Below are positions 8,869 to 18,962 of a stretch of 64,000 nt of DNA, in pieces; position 1 is the first letter of the stretch; every line of letters begins with the position of its first letter. The translations under genes were made by a program, and so were the position numbers. The stretch lies in the NCBI RefSeq assembly GCF_023078455.1, contig NZ_CP095740.1, positions 3,708,001-3,772,000 of the forward strand, in the 5' to 3' direction. Origin of the DNA: Luteibacter aegosomatis. Its GTDB lineage: Bacteria > Pseudomonadota > Gammaproteobacteria > Xanthomonadales > Rhodanobacteraceae. The notes beneath the pieces are model-generated. The model saw only the letters and a program-made list of their open reading frames with translations, was not told where the DNA came from and did not search any database.

Positions 8869-9369
8869 TCAGCGAACGGTACGGCGGACGGCCAGCAAGG
8901 CCCAAACGATGAGAGCCACGAACCAGAGCAACGTCCACGCGGGCATGGGAAGACCGAGAATCGGCTCGACCTTGGCACACTCACCCGAACCGGTGAAGGC
9001 GAGCTTGAGCATCTTCATGAAGGGAAAGGCGTCGAACAGATAGCCCAACCCGGGACCGCAGGCGGGGATCTGGTCGGCGGGCAGGCTCTGCAGCCATAGA
9101 TGACGGCCGGCGGTGGCGATACCCCACACCCCGCCCAGCGTGACCAACACGGCGTAGACCGCACGCGTGCCCGTCTTGCGTGGACCGTGGAGTCCGCCGA
9201 TGAGAAAGAAAAGCCCCATCACGCACACCGCGATGCGCTGGAAGATGCACAGCGGGCACGGGTCCAGGTGCATGACGTATTGCGCATAGAGCGCAAAACC
9301 CATCAGCGCCACGCAAACGAGGAAACCGGCGAGATAGCGTGTGCGAAACGACCAGGTGCGTGGATTCAT
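8869..9369 (-). CDS. dsbB: Disulfide bond formation protein DsbB
   Basis: 166 residues with four hydrophobic membrane segments. DsbB reoxidises DsbA and passes electrons to quinones. The first periplasmic pair is Cys38-Pro-Leu-Cys41 (DPCPLCIFQR). The second pair is in IPACGPGLGYLFDAF and SGECAKVEP, as in the family. Start chosen at the ATG 9369 (MNPRTW), immediately before the first membrane helix; upstream in-frame sequence is not protein-like. It lies downstream of the strong rplQ terminator and so is probably transcribed from its own promoter. Confidence 0.95.
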   Translation of the reverse strand: MNPRTWSFRTRYLAGFLVCVALMGFALYAQYVMHLDPCPLCIFQRIAVCVMGLFFLIGGLHGPRKTGTRAVYAVLVTLGGVWGIATAGRHLWLQSLPADQIPACGPGLGYLFDAFPFMKMLKLAFTGSGECAKVEPILGLPMPAWTLLWFVALIVWALLAVRRTVR

Positions 9370-9713
9370 GGGGCGCTTGTTGCGTTGCGGGACACCCACG
9401 TTAACGCTTTGTGCACTTACTTGCCAGCGTGCCCCGAAGTTTCGTCTGCAACCATGTCGATGAATTGCAACGAAATTTGTTGGATCACCACGGATATCCG
9501 ACTCACGGACGATTCGTGACGGCGCCTTCTTGCATCCATCGACAGCGCAGTCTCCTGCCGGAGCACGTAAACGAACCCTGATCGCGATCGGGATCGCATC
9601 GCCCGGCGGACGGCCACCCCCAGCATGGACGCACCGCGTCGCCAGAGCGCCCAAAAGAAAAACCCCGGCAGGTTGCCCCGCCAGGGTTGGATCTCACTTG
9701 AAACCGCTGCCGC
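9370..9713. other. Intergenic region dsbB-rplQ
   Basis: 344 bases without a convincing gene. It holds the rplQ terminator (9651-9688) and presumably the dsbB promoter. GTTAACG occurs about 20-30 bases before the dsbB start, but I see no clear -35/-10 pair. Short frames on either strand lack any recognisable protein character. Confidence 0.6.
9651..9688 (-). terminator. Rho-independent terminator after rplQ (end of alpha operon)
   Basis: On the minus strand a 12-bp stem (two G-T pairs) closes on a GCAA tetraloop at 9661-9688 and is followed by TTTCTTTTGG. This is a strong intrinsic terminator for the long ribosomal-protein transcript. Confidence 0.92.
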
Positions 9714-10100
9714 TTATTCGGCGTCGACGGCCTCGGTCTTCTCCGGACGATCCACAAGCTCGACGTAAGCCATCGGAGCGTTGTCACCCGGACGGAAGCC
9801 GCACTTGAGGATGCGCAGGTAGCCACCGGGACGCTCGCGGTAGCGGGGACCCAGTTCGACGAAGAGCTTGCCCACGGCCTGCTTATCGCGCAGGCGGGAG
9901 AACGCGAGACGGCGATTGGCAACGCCATCGTTCTTCGCGAGCGTGATGAGCGGCTCGGCGACGCGACGGAGTTCCTTGGCCTTGGGAAGGGTGGTGCGAA
10001 TCAGCTCGTGCTTGATCAGCGACGACGCCATGTTCTTGAACATGGCTTCGCGGTGGCTGCTCGTACGGTTGAGCTTGCGACCGGATTTCTGGTGGCGCAT
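9714..10100 (-). CDS. rplQ: 50S ribosomal protein L17
   Basis: 128 residues starting [20 protein letters not shown], the invariant L17 N-terminus. L17 binds domain III of 23S rRNA near the exit-tunnel side of the large subunit. It is the last gene of the alpha operon. It is separated from rpoA by an unusually long 207 bases that include an 11-bp perfect hairpin, and is followed by a strong terminator. The C-terminal tail ([18 protein letters not shown]) is acidic, as in other gammaproteobacteria. Confidence 0.98.
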   Translation of the reverse strand: MRHQKSGRKLNRTSSHREAMFKNMASSLIKHELIRTTLPKAKELRRVAEPLITLAKNDGVANRRLAFSRLRDKQAVGKLFVELGPRYRERPGGYLRILKCGFRPGDNAPMAYVELVDRPEKTEAVDAE

Positions 10101-10273
10101 GGCGATTACTCTCTATGTCTGTTGTTATGAAAAGCCGGTCAGGATGAGCGACTTCCCGCGGTTACCCGCTATTCGAGGCTGTCAAAACGCCTCGTTATAA
10201 GAGCACGGCCTCTGTGGACCGCTTCGAACCTCCAGCGGAAATGCACGATGCATCCGCTGGCCTCGCAAAGGAT

Positions 10274-10300
10274 CGGGGCGATCGAAAACCGATCGCCCCG
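10274..10300 (-). other. 11-bp perfect hairpin between rpoA and rplQ
   Basis: CGGGGCGATCG and its exact reverse complement flank a 5-base A-rich loop (on the plus strand), starting 8 bases after the rpoA stop. No T-run follows, so it is not a classical terminator. It could be a processing or stability element that sets the rpoA:rplQ ratio. The rest of the 207-base gap shows nothing clear. Confidence 0.7.
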
Positions 10301-10307
10301 TCATACA

Positions 10308-11306
10308 TCAGCCCAACTGCATGCCGTGGGACAAACCCGGCGGCGGCCAGTTTTCGAGCTTCATGCCGAGGGCGAGACCACGCCCACCCAGCACATCCTT
10401 GATTTCCGTCAGCGACTTCTTGCCGAGGTTCGGCGTCTTGAGCAGCTCGACTTCGGTCTTCTGAACCAGATCGCCGATGTAGTAGATGCTCTCCGCCTTC
10501 AGGCAGTTCGCCGAACGGACGGTCAACTCGAGATCGTCGATCGGGCGCAGCAGGAGCGGATCGAAACCGCCCTTTTCCGCCTTGGTGGAATCGCTCTCGC
10601 GACGCGAGAAATCACCGAACACCGACAGTTGGTCGTTGATGATTTCCGCTGCCTTGCGCACGGCGTCTTCCGCACCGATCGTGCCGTTCGTTTCGATATC
10701 CAGCACGAGCTTGTCGAGGTTGGTGCGCTGCTCGACACGAGCCGCGTCCACTTCGTAAGCCACGCGCAGGACCGGCGCAAACGACGCGTCGAGCTGCAGA
10801 CGGCCGATCGGACGGGTTTCGTCGTCCGGATGCTGGCGCGCGCTGGCCGGCTGGTAGCCGACGCCGCGACGCACCTTCAAACGCATGTTCAGGGCCACGT
10901 CCTTGGTGAGGTGGCAGATCACATGCTCGGGATTGACGATTTCGACGGAGTGGTCGACCGCGATGTCGCCGGCGGTGACCACGCCCTTACCCTTCTTGGA
11001 CAGCGTCAGGGTGACTTCGTCACCGCTGTGCTGGCGAATGGCAACGTCCTTCAGGTTGAGCAGGACTTCGATGACGTCTTCCTGCAGACCCTCAAGGGTG
11101 GTGTACTCGTGCAGCACGCCGTCGATTTCGACTTCGACGATCGCGCTACCCGGAATCGAAGAGAGCAGCACGCGACGCAGCGCGTTGCCCAGGGTGTGAC
11201 CGAAGCCACGCTCGAGCGGCTCGACCACCACCTTCGCGCGGTTCGCTCCAAGCTGCTCGACGCTGAGGCCACGAGGCCGCAGCACACTAGTAGACGATAC
11301 TGCCAT
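10308..11306 (-). CDS. rpoA: RNA polymerase subunit alpha
   Basis: 332 residues (E. coli 329). The N-terminal domain (to about 235) dimerises and seeds RNA polymerase assembly, with [20 protein letters not shown] near residues 32-51. The flexible linker leads to the C-terminal domain ([19 protein letters not shown], then [19 protein letters not shown]) that contacts UP elements and activators. The start is the ATG at 11306 (MAVSSTSVL); a longer frame would run into rpsD. It follows rpsD by 16 bases. Confidence 0.98.
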   Translation of the reverse strand: MAVSSTSVLRPRGLSVEQLGANRAKVVVEPLERGFGHTLGNALRRVLLSSIPGSAIVEVEIDGVLHEYTTLEGLQEDVIEVLLNLKDVAIRQHSGDEVTLTLSKKGKGVVTAGDIAVDHSVEIVNPEHVICHLTKDVALNMRLKVRRGVGYQPASARQHPDDETRPIGRLQLDASFAPVLRVAYEVDAARVEQRTNLDKLVLDIETNGTIGAEDAVRKAAEIINDQLSVFGDFSRRESDSTKAEKGGFDPLLLRPIDDLELTVRSANCLKAESIYYIGDLVQKTEVELLKTPNLGKKSLTEIKDVLGGRGLALGMKLENWPPPGLSHGMQLG

Positions 11307-11322
11307 GCAAGGCTCCGGTGGA

Positions 11323-11949
<627 letters not shown>

Positions 11950-11960
11950 GGTTATGCTCC

Positions 11961-12347
11961 TTAGACGCGACGCTTCTTGGGGGGACGGCAGCCGTTATGC
12001 GGAATCGGCGTGACGTCGATAATGTTGAGCACTTTGTAGCCCAACGCATTCAGAGAACGCACGGCCGACTCGCGGCCCGGGCCGGGGCCCTTGATGCGAA
12101 CTTCCACGGTCTTCACACCGTAGTCGCCGGCAGCGCGGCCAGCCTTTTCGGCGGCAACCTGGGCAGCGAACGGGGTCGACTTACGGGAACCGCGGAAGCC
12201 CGCGCCGCCCGCCGTCGCCCACGACAGGGCGTTGCCCTGGCGATCGGTGATCGTGACGATGGTGTTGTTGAAAGAAGCCTGCACGTGGGCCACGGCATCC
12301 GTGACAACGCGCTTGATCTTCTTCTTGGTCTTAACCGGCTTAGCCAT
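11961..12347 (-). CDS. rpsK: 30S ribosomal protein S11
   Basis: 128 residues with a basic N-terminus ([20 protein letters not shown]). Family signatures are [19 protein letters not shown] and [20 protein letters not shown], and the end is PPKKRRV. S11 forms part of the platform of the small subunit, contacting 16S rRNA near the E and P sites. It lies 12 bases after rpsM and 11 before rpsD. Confidence 0.98.
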   Translation of the reverse strand: MAKPVKTKKKIKRVVTDAVAHVQASFNNTIVTITDRQGNALSWATAGGAGFRGSRKSTPFAAQVAAEKAGRAAGDYGVKTVEVRIKGPGPGRESAVRSLNALGYKVLNIIDVTPIPHNGCRPPKKRRV

Positions 12348-12359
12348 GTTCGGTATCCG

Positions 12360-12716
12360 TTACTTCTTGATCGGACGACGCGGACCCTTGCGGGTACGGG
12401 CGTTGGTACGCGTGCGCTGGCCGCGCACCGGCAGGCCGCGACGATGACGCAGGCCACGATAGCAACCGAGGTCCATCAGGCGCTTCACCGCCATACCGAT
12501 CTCGCGGCGGAGGTCGCCCTCGACGGTGTACTTGGCGATCTCGGCACGAATCTTCTCGACTTCGCCCTCGCTCAGCGACTTGATCTGGGTGGTGGGAACC
12601 ACGCCAGCGTCGACACAGACCTTCTTCGCCCGCGAACGGCCGATTCCATAAATGCTCTGCAGGCCAACCCAGACATGCTTCTGGACCGGCAAATTGACAC
12701 CCGCGATGCGCGCCAT
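12360..12716 (-). CDS. rpsM: 30S ribosomal protein S13
   Basis: 118 residues, [19 protein letters not shown] at the start and [17 protein letters not shown] at the C-terminus, the tail that contacts P-site tRNA. S13 sits in the head of the 30S subunit and makes bridges to the 50S. It is the first gene of the alpha operon here, with its own predicted promoter at 12759-12787. In many gammaproteobacteria rpmJ stands between secY and rpsM; it is absent here. Confidence 0.98.
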   Translation of the reverse strand: MARIAGVNLPVQKHVWVGLQSIYGIGRSRAKKVCVDAGVVPTTQIKSLSEGEVEKIRAEIAKYTVEGDLRREIGMAVKRLMDLGCYRGLRHRRGLPVRGQRTRTNARTRKGPRRPIKK

Positions 12717-12741
12717 GATGTACTGTCTCCGATGTGCTTCG

Positions 12742-12787
12742 TGCGCGGTAAACGCGCAATTCTAACCTGATTTAACCTAAACGGGAA
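12742..12787 (-). promoter_or_regulatory. Predicted alpha-operon promoter with adjoining inverted repeat
   Basis: Minus strand: TTCCCG (12782-12787), a 17-base spacer and TAGAAT (12759-12764). The -10 box is directly followed by a 6-bp perfect inverted repeat, TGCGCG-loop-CGCGCA (12742-12758), which overlaps the likely start site. The leader to rpsM is about 35 bases. The -35 box is weak; the -10 matches 5 of 6. Confidence 0.55.
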
Positions 12788-12839
12788 GCCCTGCGGCGCT
12801 GGGCGCCAAGGCCTACCCTACTTGGATCTCCGCCGCGTC

Positions 12840-14165
12840 TCAGCTACGACGGAGATTGGACTTCTTGAGCAGACTCTCGTACTGGTGGCTCATGAGATGG
12901 GCCTGAACCTGGGCGATGAAGTCCATCACCACCACCACCACGATCAGCAGCGAAGTGCCGCCGAAATAGAACGGGACGTGCCAGGCGTTCTGCATGAACG
13001 TGGGCACCAGGCAGACCAACACGATGTAGACCGCGCCGACACCCGTGAGACGGGTCATGACGCCATCGATGTAGTCCGCCGTGGAGCGACCCGGACGGAT
13101 GCCCGGAATCAACGCACCCGAACGCTTGAGGTTATCGGCCGTTTCTTGCGAGTTGAACACGATCGCCGTATAGAAGAAGGCGAACCCGATCACCAGCACC
13201 GCGAACACGATGTCGTGGATCGGCTCACCCGGGCTCAGCGCCGTGGTCAGCCACTGCAACCAGCGTGACTGACTGGCGGAACCGAACCAGGTAGCGGCCG
13301 TGGCGGGGAAGAGCAGCAAGCTGGTCGCGAAGATCGGCGGAATGACGCCCGCCATGTTGATCTTCAACGGCAGGTGCGACACCTGACGCTGCTGAAACTG
13401 GCGTTGGCCGCCCTGCTTCGCGTAGTTCACGGTGATGCGCCTTTGGGCACGCTCCATGAACACCACGAATGCCGTCACCGCGAACACCGTCACCAGGACG
13501 AGCAGCAAAGGCAGCGGGTTCAGCTGACCCGTCGCGGCAAGCTGGGCCGTATGAGCCACCGCTGCCGGAAGGCCGGCGACGATACCGGCGAAGATCAGCA
13601 TCGAGATACCGTTGCCGATGCCGCGCTCGGTGATCTGCTCACCCAGCCACATCAGGAACATCGTGCCAGCCGTGAGACCGACCACCGACGCCATGATGAA
13701 ACCCGCACCCGGCATGTAGACCACCGGGTTACCGCCCTGCGCGACCTGCTTCTGCAGAGCCACCGCGATACCGAACGCCTGGAACGCCGCCAGGCCCACC
13801 GTACCGAAGCGCGTGTACATGGTCATCTTGCGACGACCCGACTCGCCCTCCTTACGGAGCGCCATCAGCGATGGCACCACCGACCCCATCATCTGCACCA
13901 CGATCGATGCGGAGATGTAAGGCACCACACCGAGCGCGAACACCGAAAAGCGGGACAGCGAGCCGCCCGAGAACATGTTGACCATGTTCAGCAGACCACC
14001 ACCGCCCTCGACCAGGCTCGTCATCGCCTCGGGATTCACGCCCGGCACGGGAATGAACGAACCCAGGCGGAAGACGATCAGCGCACCGATGAGAAACAGG
14101 ATGCGCTGACGCAGTTCCGTCAGTTTGCCCAGCGAGCCGAGCTTGTTGCCCTGCGCTCCAGCCAC
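12840..14165 (-). CDS. secY: Preprotein translocase channel subunit SecY
   Basis: 441 residues with ten predicted membrane helices. SecY forms the protein-conducting channel of the inner membrane with SecE (encoded at 40216-40614) and SecG. Visible are the first helix ([20 protein letters not shown]), the plug region after it ([15 protein letters not shown]) and the basic cytoplasmic loop with [10 protein letters not shown]. The C-terminal [11 protein letters not shown] is rich in basic residues. It follows rplO by 5 bases and closes the spc operon. Confidence 0.98.
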   Translation of the reverse strand: MAGAQGNKLGSLGKLTELRQRILFLIGALIVFRLGSFIPVPGVNPEAMTSLVEGGGGLLNMVNMFSGGSLSRFSVFALGVVPYISASIVVQMMGSVVPSLMALRKEGESGRRKMTMYTRFGTVGLAAFQAFGIAVALQKQVAQGGNPVVYMPGAGFIMASVVGLTAGTMFLMWLGEQITERGIGNGISMLIFAGIVAGLPAAVAHTAQLAATGQLNPLPLLLVLVTVFAVTAFVVFMERAQRRITVNYAKQGGQRQFQQRQVSHLPLKINMAGVIPPIFATSLLLFPATAATWFGSASQSRWLQWLTTALSPGEPIHDIVFAVLVIGFAFFYTAIVFNSQETADNLKRSGALIPGIRPGRSTADYIDGVMTRLTGVGAVYIVLVCLVPTFMQNAWHVPFYFGGTSLLIVVVVVMDFIAQVQAHLMSHQYESLLKKSNLRRS

Positions 14166-14170
14166 GAGGC

Positions 14171-14602
14171 TTACTCCACGCTGCCGCCGGCGGCTTCGAT
14201 GGCGGCCTTGGCACCGGCCGTCGCGAGCACACCCTGCAGCTTGATGGCGCGGTTGATTTCGCCCTTGAGCACGACCTTCACTTTCTTGGCGCGGCTCGAA
14301 ACGAGGCCGGCGGCGTGCAGCGCGATCAGGTCGATCGTGTCACCCTGGACGGAAGCCAGCTTGTAGAGCATGACCTGCTCGGTATCCGCCTTCTTGAGCG
14401 AGCGGAAACCGACCTTCGGCAGGCGACGCTGCAGCGGCATCTGACCGCCTTCGAAACCGACGCGATGCGTGTTGCCGGCGCGGGCGTGCTGACCCTTGTG
14501 GCCGCGGCCGGCCGTCTTGCCGAGGCCGGAACCGATACCGCGAGCGACGCGGGTACGGGTCTTGCGGGCGCCCTTGCCGGGCTTGATGTCGTTGAGACGC
14601 AT
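14171..14602 (-). CDS. rplO: 50S ribosomal protein L15
   Basis: 143 residues. The Gly/Arg-rich N-terminus ([20 protein letters not shown], then [17 protein letters not shown]) is the extension that threads into 23S r[22 protein letters not shown] follows. L15 is a late-assembly protein of the large subunit. Spacing is 5 bases to both rpmD and secY, consistent with tight coupling. Confidence 0.98.
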   Translation of the reverse strand: MRLNDIKPGKGARKTRTRVARGIGSGLGKTAGRGHKGQHARAGNTHRVGFEGGQMPLQRRLPKVGFRSLKKADTEQVMLYKLASVQGDTIDLIALHAAGLVSSRAKKVKVVLKGEINRAIKLQGVLATAGAKAAIEAAGGSVE

Positions 14603-14607
14603 GATGA

Positions 14608-14805
14608 TTACTCCTCGACCCGGACCAGGTAGTAGACCGTGTTGATCAGGCCACGAACCTGCGGGGAATCCTTCAGTTCACGCACGTCGTTGAGCTTGTT
14701 CAGGCCCAGGGCCTTCACGCTCAGGCGATGGCGCCCCTGCACGCCGCGAAGGCCCTTGACCAGGCGCACGCGGACGGTACCGGCGGTTTCGGTGTTCTTA
14801 GCCAT
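14608..14805 (-). CDS. rpmD: 50S ribosomal protein L30
   Basis: 65 residues. Core: [20 protein letters not shown], then [14 protein letters not shown] and a [18 protein letters not shown] end. The ATG at 14805 (MAKNTETAG) fits the family; its first codons overlap the end of rpsE by 8 bases, so translation is probably coupled. L30 is a small protein of the large subunit, absent from some lineages but retained here. Confidence 0.97.
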   Translation of the reverse strand: MAKNTETAGTVRVRLVKGLRGVQGRHRLSVKALGLNKLNDVRELKDSPQVRGLINTVYYLVRVEE

Positions 14806-15307
14806 TGCCCAGCACCTCTTCGATGGTCTTGCCACGCTTGGCGGCAATGCGCTTCGGCGAGGCGACGGCCTGCAGACCCTTGATCGTCGCGCGGACGAGG
14901 TTGATCGGGTTGCGCGAACCGACGGCCTTCGCGAGAACGTTCTTCACGCCCACCACTTCGAGGACGGCGCGCATGGCACCGCCGGCGATGACGCCGGTAC
15001 CCTCGGACGCGGGCTGCATGAAGACGCGGGCGGCACCGTGGTTGGCCTTGACGGCATACCACAACGTGCCATTGTTCAGTTCGATGTTCACCATGTTGCG
15101 GCGGGCGCGCTCCATGGCCTTGGAAATGGCGACCGGCACTTCACGGGCCTTGCCATAACCGAAACCGACGCGACCCTCGCCATCGCCGACCACGGTCAGC
15201 GCGGTGAAGCTCATCTGGCGGCCACCCTTGACGGTCTTGGCCACGCGGTTGACGGCGATCAGCTTTTCAAGCATGCCGTCCGAATTTTCGCGATCTGTCG
15301 AGGACAT
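14798..15307 (-). CDS. rpsE: 30S ribosomal protein S5
   Basis: 169 residues. The N-terminal double-stranded RNA-binding domain has [21 protein letters not shown], including the loop where spectinomycin-resistance changes arise (VKGGR). The C-terminal domain has [20 protein letters not shown] and [17 protein letters not shown]5 helps shape the mRNA entry channel and decoding fidelity. A 120-base gap with a strong hairpin separates it from rplR. Confidence 0.98.
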   Translation of the reverse strand: MSSTDRENSDGMLEKLIAVNRVAKTVKGGRQMSFTALTVVGDGEGRVGFGYGKAREVPVAISKAMERARRNMVNIELNNGTLWYAVKANHGAARVFMQPASEGTGVIAGGAMRAVLEVVGVKNVLAKAVGSRNPINLVRATIKGLQAVASPKRIAAKRGKTIEEVLGNG

Positions 15308-15386
15308 CTCTTTTCCTGATAGCCCGGGGATGCCGGGACTTCTGTTTACGGCTCGGTCGCCGCTTGGAGTTGTAGGTGGAGCAGGC

Positions 15387-15412
15387 GACGCCGGCCCGTG
15401 GGGACCGGCGCC
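15387..15412 (-). other. 8-bp hairpin in the rplR-rpsE gap
   Basis: GACGCCGG and CCGGCGCC pair (one G-T) around a 10-base loop on the plus strand, inside the 120-base gap between rplR and rpsE. No T-run follows. It is a candidate processing or translational-control structure. Confidence 0.5.
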
Positions 15413-15427
15413 GTGGCCTGACGCCTC

Positions 15428-15778
15428 TTAGAACTTGAGGCCGGCCTCACGAGCCGCTTCGGCAAGAGCCTTGATGCGACCGTGGTAACGGAAACCCGAG
15501 CGATCGAACGCGACGGACTCGACACCGGCGGCCTTGGCGCGCTCGGCGACGATGCGGCCGACGGTACCGGCGGCTTCGACGTTCTTCTTGCTCTTGAGGC
15601 CTTCAGCCACCGACTTCTGCACGGTCGAGGCGGAAGCCACGACGGTGCCGTTCGGCGCGAAGACCTGGGCGTACAGATGCTGACCGGTGCGATGCACGCT
15701 CAAGCGGTGGACACCGAGCTCACGGATGTGGGCGCGGGTCGACTTGGCGCGGCGCAGGCGGGATTCGTTCTTGTTCAT
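15428..15778 (-). CDS. rplR: 50S ribosomal protein L18
   Basis: 116 residues, starting [20 protein letters not shown] and ending [18 protein letters not shown]18 binds 5S rRNA with L5 and L25 in the central protuberance. Conserved [17 protein letters not shown] and [16 protein letters not shown] are visible. It follows rplF by 30 bases in the spc operon. Confidence 0.98.
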   Translation of the reverse strand: MNKNESRLRRAKSTRAHIRELGVHRLSVHRTGQHLYAQVFAPNGTVVASASTVQKSVAEGLKSKKNVEAAGTVGRIVAERAKAAGVESVAFDRSGFRYHGRIKALAEAAREAGLKF

Positions 15779-15808
15779 CGTCTCGTCTCCAGGAAGCGGA
15801 TAGGCCGA

Positions 15809-16336
15809 TTAGGCCTTCTTGGCTTCCTTCAGGATGATCGTCTCGCCGGCATACCGGACACCCTTGCCCTTGTAGGGCTCCGGCGAACGGAACGCGCGGA
15901 TCTTCGCGGCTACCTGGCCCACGAGCTGCTTGTCGGAACCCTTGATGAGGATTTCCGTCTGCGTCGGGGTTTCGATGGTGATGCCTTCCGGCGCCTCGAA
16001 AACGACCGGGTGCGAGAACCCGAGCGACAGGTTGACGGCCTTGCCCTGCATCTGCGCGCGGTAACCCACGCCGACCAGCTCGAGCTTCTTCTCGAAGCCG
16101 TTGGACACGCCGAGCACCATGTTGGCGACGATCGCGCGAGCGGTGCCGCCGAACTTGTCGTCGGCGCCTTCGGCGAGAACGATGGTGGCCACGCCGTTGT
16201 CCTGCGCGAACGTCACGCCCGGCAGTTCATGGGTGGTCAGGGTGCCCTTGGGGCCCTTGACGGAAACGGTGCCGTTGGCGACCGAGAGTTCGACACCCTT
16301 CGGCAGGGTGATGGGCTTCTTGGCTACACGTGACAT
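15809..16336 (-). CDS. rplF: 50S ribosomal protein L6
   Basis: 175 residues made of two similar L6 folds. The start is [20 protein letters not shown]. The signature [14 protein letters not shown] lies near the C-terminus, and the end IILKEAKKA is basic. L6 binds helix 97 of 23S rRNA near the factor-binding site. It lies 11 bases after rpsH. Confidence 0.98.
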   Translation of the reverse strand: MSRVAKKPITLPKGVELSVANGTVSVKGPKGTLTTHELPGVTFAQDNGVATIVLAEGADDKFGGTARAIVANMVLGVSNGFEKKLELVGVGYRAQMQGKAVNLSLGFSHPVVFEAPEGITIETPTQTEILIKGSDKQLVGQVAAKIRAFRSPEPYKGKGVRYAGETIILKEAKKA

Positions 16337-16347
16337 ATCGGGACTCC

Positions 16348-16743
16348 TTACGCCACCTGGCCAATGATTTCGCCACCCAGACCCTTCGAACGGGCCTGTG
16401 CGTCGGTCAGTAGACCGGCGGAGGTGGAGATGATCGAGATACCCAGGCCACCGAGGACCTTCGGCAGCTCGTCCTTGCCGCGGTAGACGCGGAGACCGGA
16501 GCGGCTGACGCGGGAAATGGATTCGATAGCCGGACGGCCTTCGAAATACTTCAGCTTGATTTCGAGAACCGGCTTGCCGTCTTCGTCGGCGACGCGGGCG
16601 TCGAGAATGTAGCCTTCGTTCTGGAGAAGCTTGGCGAGCGCCAGCTTCATCTTCGACGACGGAATACGAACAACCGCCTTGCCCGTGGCCTGGGCGTTAC
16701 GGATGCGCGTAAACAGATCGGCGATGGGATCAGTCATGCTCAT
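16348..16743 (-). CDS. rpsH: 30S ribosomal protein S8
   Basis: 131 residues. The start [18 protein letters not shown] and the signature [20 protein letters not shown] identify S8, a primary binder of the central domain of 16S rRNA and the translational repressor of the spc operon in E. coli. The ATG at 16743 is chosen by family match, with AAGGG 8 bases upstream. A 175-base gap with a predicted promoter and strong inverted repeat precedes it, so rpsH and the genes after it may be transcribed separately. Confidence 0.97.
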   Translation of the reverse strand: MSMTDPIADLFTRIRNAQATGKAVVRIPSSKMKLALAKLLQNEGYILDARVADEDGKPVLEIKLKYFEGRPAIESISRVSRSGLRVYRGKDELPKVLGGLGISIISTSAGLLTDAQARSKGLGGEIIGQVA

Positions 16744-16811
16744 AAAAAAACCCTTGAGAGTGCACCGATATCCGAATGACCGGAAATCTTCAAATTGTAA
16801 AGCCGACAGAC

Positions 16812-16867
16812 CGTCGGTCTGCATTGCGCAGACCGACGATCATATCAGGCTATGACGACCCGGACAA
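16812..16867 (-). promoter_or_regulatory. Predicted internal promoter upstream of rpsH with 11-bp palindrome
   Basis: Minus strand: TTGTCC (16862-16867), 17 bases, then TATGAT (16839-16844) preceded by TGA, giving an extended -10. Directly adjoining is a perfect 11-bp inverted repeat, CGTCGGTCTGC-5-GCAGACCGACG (16812-16838), and a further CGGTCTG copy follows. The likely start site falls inside the left arm, so this may be a protein operator at +1 rather than an RNA hairpin. The leader is about 90 bases. Confidence 0.6.
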
Positions 16868-16918
16868 GTTCCGCCCAGGACGCCCCGCCCGGCCCTTCCG
16901 GGTCGAGCGGGTAGCTTT

Positions 16919-17224
16919 TTACCAGCTGGCCTTGCGCAGGCCCGGCACGTCGCCACGCATGGTGGCCTCGCGCAGCTTGTTACGGCCGAGGCCGAACTTG
17001 CTGTAAACGCCACGCGGACGACCGGTCAGGGCGCAACGATTGCGCTGACGGGACGGGCTGGCATCGCGCGGGAGCTTCTGCAGCTTGGTCTGGGCGTCCA
17101 TCTTCTCGTCATACGAGGCGGTGGCACTCAGGACGATCGCCTTCAGTTCGGCGCGCTTGGCGGCGTACTTCTTGGCGAGCTTGGCGCGCTTGAGGTCGCG
17201 CTCGATCATCGAGGTCTTTGCCAT
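16919..17224 (-). CDS. rpsN: 30S ribosomal protein S14
   Basis: 101 residues, starting [20 protein letters not shown]. This is the long zinc-independent form: the signature [19 protein letters not shown] lacks the CxxC pairs of the short type. S14 is a late-binding protein of the 30S head. It follows rplE by 20 bases and ends 175 bases before rpsH. Confidence 0.98.
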   Translation of the reverse strand: MAKTSMIERDLKRAKLAKKYAAKRAELKAIVLSATASYDEKMDAQTKLQKLPRDASPSRQRNRCALTGRPRGVYSKFGLGRNKLREATMRGDVPGLRKASW

Positions 17225-17244
17225 GTTTTCTCTCTACCTGGCGA

Positions 17245-17784
17245 TCAGTTGCGGAACGGGAAGCTGAAGGCTTCCAGCAACGCCTTGGCTTCTTCGTCGC
17301 TCTTCGCGGTCGTGGTGATGGAGATGTCCATACCACGCAGCGCGTCGACCTGGTCGAAGTCGATTTCCGGGAAGATGATCTGTTCCTTGATGCCGAAGTT
17401 GTAGTTACCGCGGCCATCGAAGGCACGACCCGAAACACCACGGAAGTCGCGCGTACGCGGCAGCGAGATGTTGATCAGGCGATCGAGGAATTCCCACATC
17501 TGGGCACGACGCAGCGTGACCTTGCAGCCGATCGGCCAACCGTCGCGGATCTTGAACGACGCGACCGAGACGCGAGCCTTGGTCGTGATCGGCTTCTGAC
17601 CGGCGATCTTGGCCATGTCGGCCACGGCGTTCTCGAGGATCTTCTTGTTGCCGGCAGCCTCGCCCACGCCCATGTTCAGCGTGATCTTGGTAATGCGCGG
17701 CACTTCCATGACGTTCTGGTAACCGAAGCGCTCCGTGAGCTTCTTCATTACCGACTCTTTGTAAAACGTTTCAAGGCGGGTCAT
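17245..17784 (-). CDS. rplE: 50S ribosomal protein L5
   Basis: 179 residues. [20 protein letters not shown], then [15 protein letters not shown] near residue 30 and [20 protein letters not shown] identify L5. It binds 5S rRNA and forms the 50S side of the B1b bridge to S13. It follows rplX by 12 bases. In E. coli the S8 repressor site lies at the start of this gene; I did not test whether it exists here. Confidence 0.98.
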   Translation of the reverse strand: MTRLETFYKESVMKKLTERFGYQNVMEVPRITKITLNMGVGEAAGNKKILENAVADMAKIAGQKPITTKARVSVASFKIRDGWPIGCKVTLRRAQMWEFLDRLINISLPRTRDFRGVSGRAFDGRGNYNFGIKEQIIFPEIDFDQVDALRGMDISITTTAKSDEEAKALLEAFSFPFRN

Positions 17785-17796
17785 GACTTCGGTTCC

Positions 17797-18108
17797 TTAC
17801 GCGTCGACGACTTCGCCCGAGACGAACACGCGCACCTTGCGCCCGTCCTCGAGCGTCTTGGTGGCCACGCGCTCGCCCTTGTTCTGGGCGGAGTTGAAGA
17901 GCTGGACGTTGGAAATATGGATCGCGGCTTCACGCTCAACGATACCGCCAGGCTGGTTGGCCTGCGGGTTCGGCTTCGTGTGACGCTTGATGACGTTGAC
18001 GTTCGAGACGACCACGCGGTCGCCGTCGACACGCAGCACGTCACCGCGCTGACCCTTGTTTTTGCCGGTGATCACGACGACGTGATCACCCTTGCGGATA
18101 CGGTTCAT
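17797..18108 (-). CDS. rplX: 50S ribosomal protein L24
   Basis: 103 residues. A KOW motif is seen at the start ([19 protein letters not shown]), followed by [19 protein letters not shown] and an acidic end. L24 is one of the assembly-initiator proteins of the large subunit, binding the 5' region of 23S rRNA. It lies 14 bases after rplN. Confidence 0.98.
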   Translation of the reverse strand: MNRIRKGDHVVVITGKNKGQRGDVLRVDGDRVVVSNVNVIKRHTKPNPQANQPGGIVEREAAIHISNVQLFNSAQNKGERVATKTLEDGRKVRVFVSGEVVDA

Positions 18109-18122
18109 GGTCTGGCCTCCGC

Positions 18123-18491
18123 TCAGAGCACTTCGGGCGCGAGCGAGACGATCTTCATGAACTTCTCGCTGCGCAGCTCGCGGGTAACCGGCCCGAAGAT
18201 ACGGGTGCCGATCGGCTCGAGCTTGTTGTTGAGGAGCACGGCCGCGTTACCGTCGAAACGGATCAGCGAACCATCGGTGCGGCGCACACCCTTGGCGGTA
18301 CGAACCACCACGGCGTTGTAGACCTCACCCTTCTTCACCTTGCCGCGAGGAATGGCGTCCTTGACGGTCACCTTGATGACATCGCCGATGCCGGCGTAAC
18401 GGCGCTTGGAGCCGCCCAGCACCTTGATGCACATCAGTTCCTTCGCTCCGCTGTTGTCCGCTGCGGAAAGCGTGCTTTGCATCTGGATCAT
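18123..18491 (-). CDS. rplN: 50S ribosomal protein L14
   Basis: 122 residues, the exact family length. [20 protein letters not shown] starts at the ATG 18491. The signature [20 protein letters not shown] lies near residue 35 and [11 protein letters not shown] near the end. L14 takes part in bridges B5 and B8 and is the docking site of silencing factor RsfS. Upstream in-frame codons overlap rpsQ and are not used. Confidence 0.98.
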   Translation of the reverse strand: MIQMQSTLSAADNSGAKELMCIKVLGGSKRRYAGIGDVIKVTVKDAIPRGKVKKGEVYNAVVVRTAKGVRRTDGSLIRFDGNAAVLLNNKLEPIGTRIFGPVTRELRSEKFMKIVSLAPEVL

Positions 18492-18504
18492 GGCTGCACC
18501 CTCC

Positions 18505-18765
18505 TCAGACTTCAGCGCGAGTGACGATCGCGACCACGCGGTGATGCTTGGTCTTCGACAGCGGACGGCATTCCGCGATGCGGACCACGTCGCCCTCGTT
18601 CGCACCGGTTTCATCGTGCGCGTGGAGCTTGGTGGAACGGCGGATGATCTTGCCGAGCAGCGGGTGCTGCACCTGGCGCTCGATCAAGACCGTGACCGTG
18701 TTGGTCATCTTGTTGCTGATGACGCGGCCCTCGAGGGTACGCGCCGCCTTCTGGTTATCGCTCAT
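18505..18765 (-). CDS. rpsQ: 30S ribosomal protein S17
   Basis: 86 residues from the ATG at 18765 ([15 protein letters not shown]), which has GGGTGG close upstream; a GTG nine bases earlier is a less likely start. An OB-fold protein that binds the 5' domain of 16S rRNA, with [20 protein letters not shown] and [20 protein letters not shown] as signatures. Order rpmC-rpsQ-rplN is canonical. Confidence 0.97.
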   Translation of the reverse strand: MSDNQKAARTLEGRVISNKMTNTVTVLIERQVQHPLLGKIIRRSTKLHAHDETGANEGDVVRIAECRPLSKTKHHRVVAIVTRAEV

Positions 18766-18776
18766 GTCAGCCACCC

Positions 18777-18962
18777 TTACTTCTTGCCGCCGAGCACGAA
18801 CTTCGTGCGGGCGATGTCGCGCCGGACGCGGCGCAGCTGGTGCGGCTGAGTGAGCTGACCGGAGCCCTTCTGCATGCGCAGATTGAACTGCTCCTTGCGA
18901 AGGTCCAGCAGATGCTGCTTCAGCTCGTCCGCCGACTTCTCTTTGATTTCTTTGATGGCCAT
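18777..18962 (-). CDS. rpmC: 50S ribosomal protein L29
   Basis: 61 residues, helical. [20 protein letters not shown] and the end [14 protein letters not shown] are typical. L29 sits beside L23 at the tunnel exit. Its start overlaps the rplP stop by one base, so the two are probably translationally coupled. Confidence 0.97.
   Translation of the reverse strand: MAIKEIKEKSADELKQHLLDLRKEQFNLRMQKGSGQLTQPHQLRRVRRDIARTKFVLGGKK

Noticed and set aside
10274..10300. Intrinsic terminator after rpoA
   Set aside because: The stem is perfect, but on the minus strand it is followed by GATCCTTTGCG without a T-run, so termination is unlikely.
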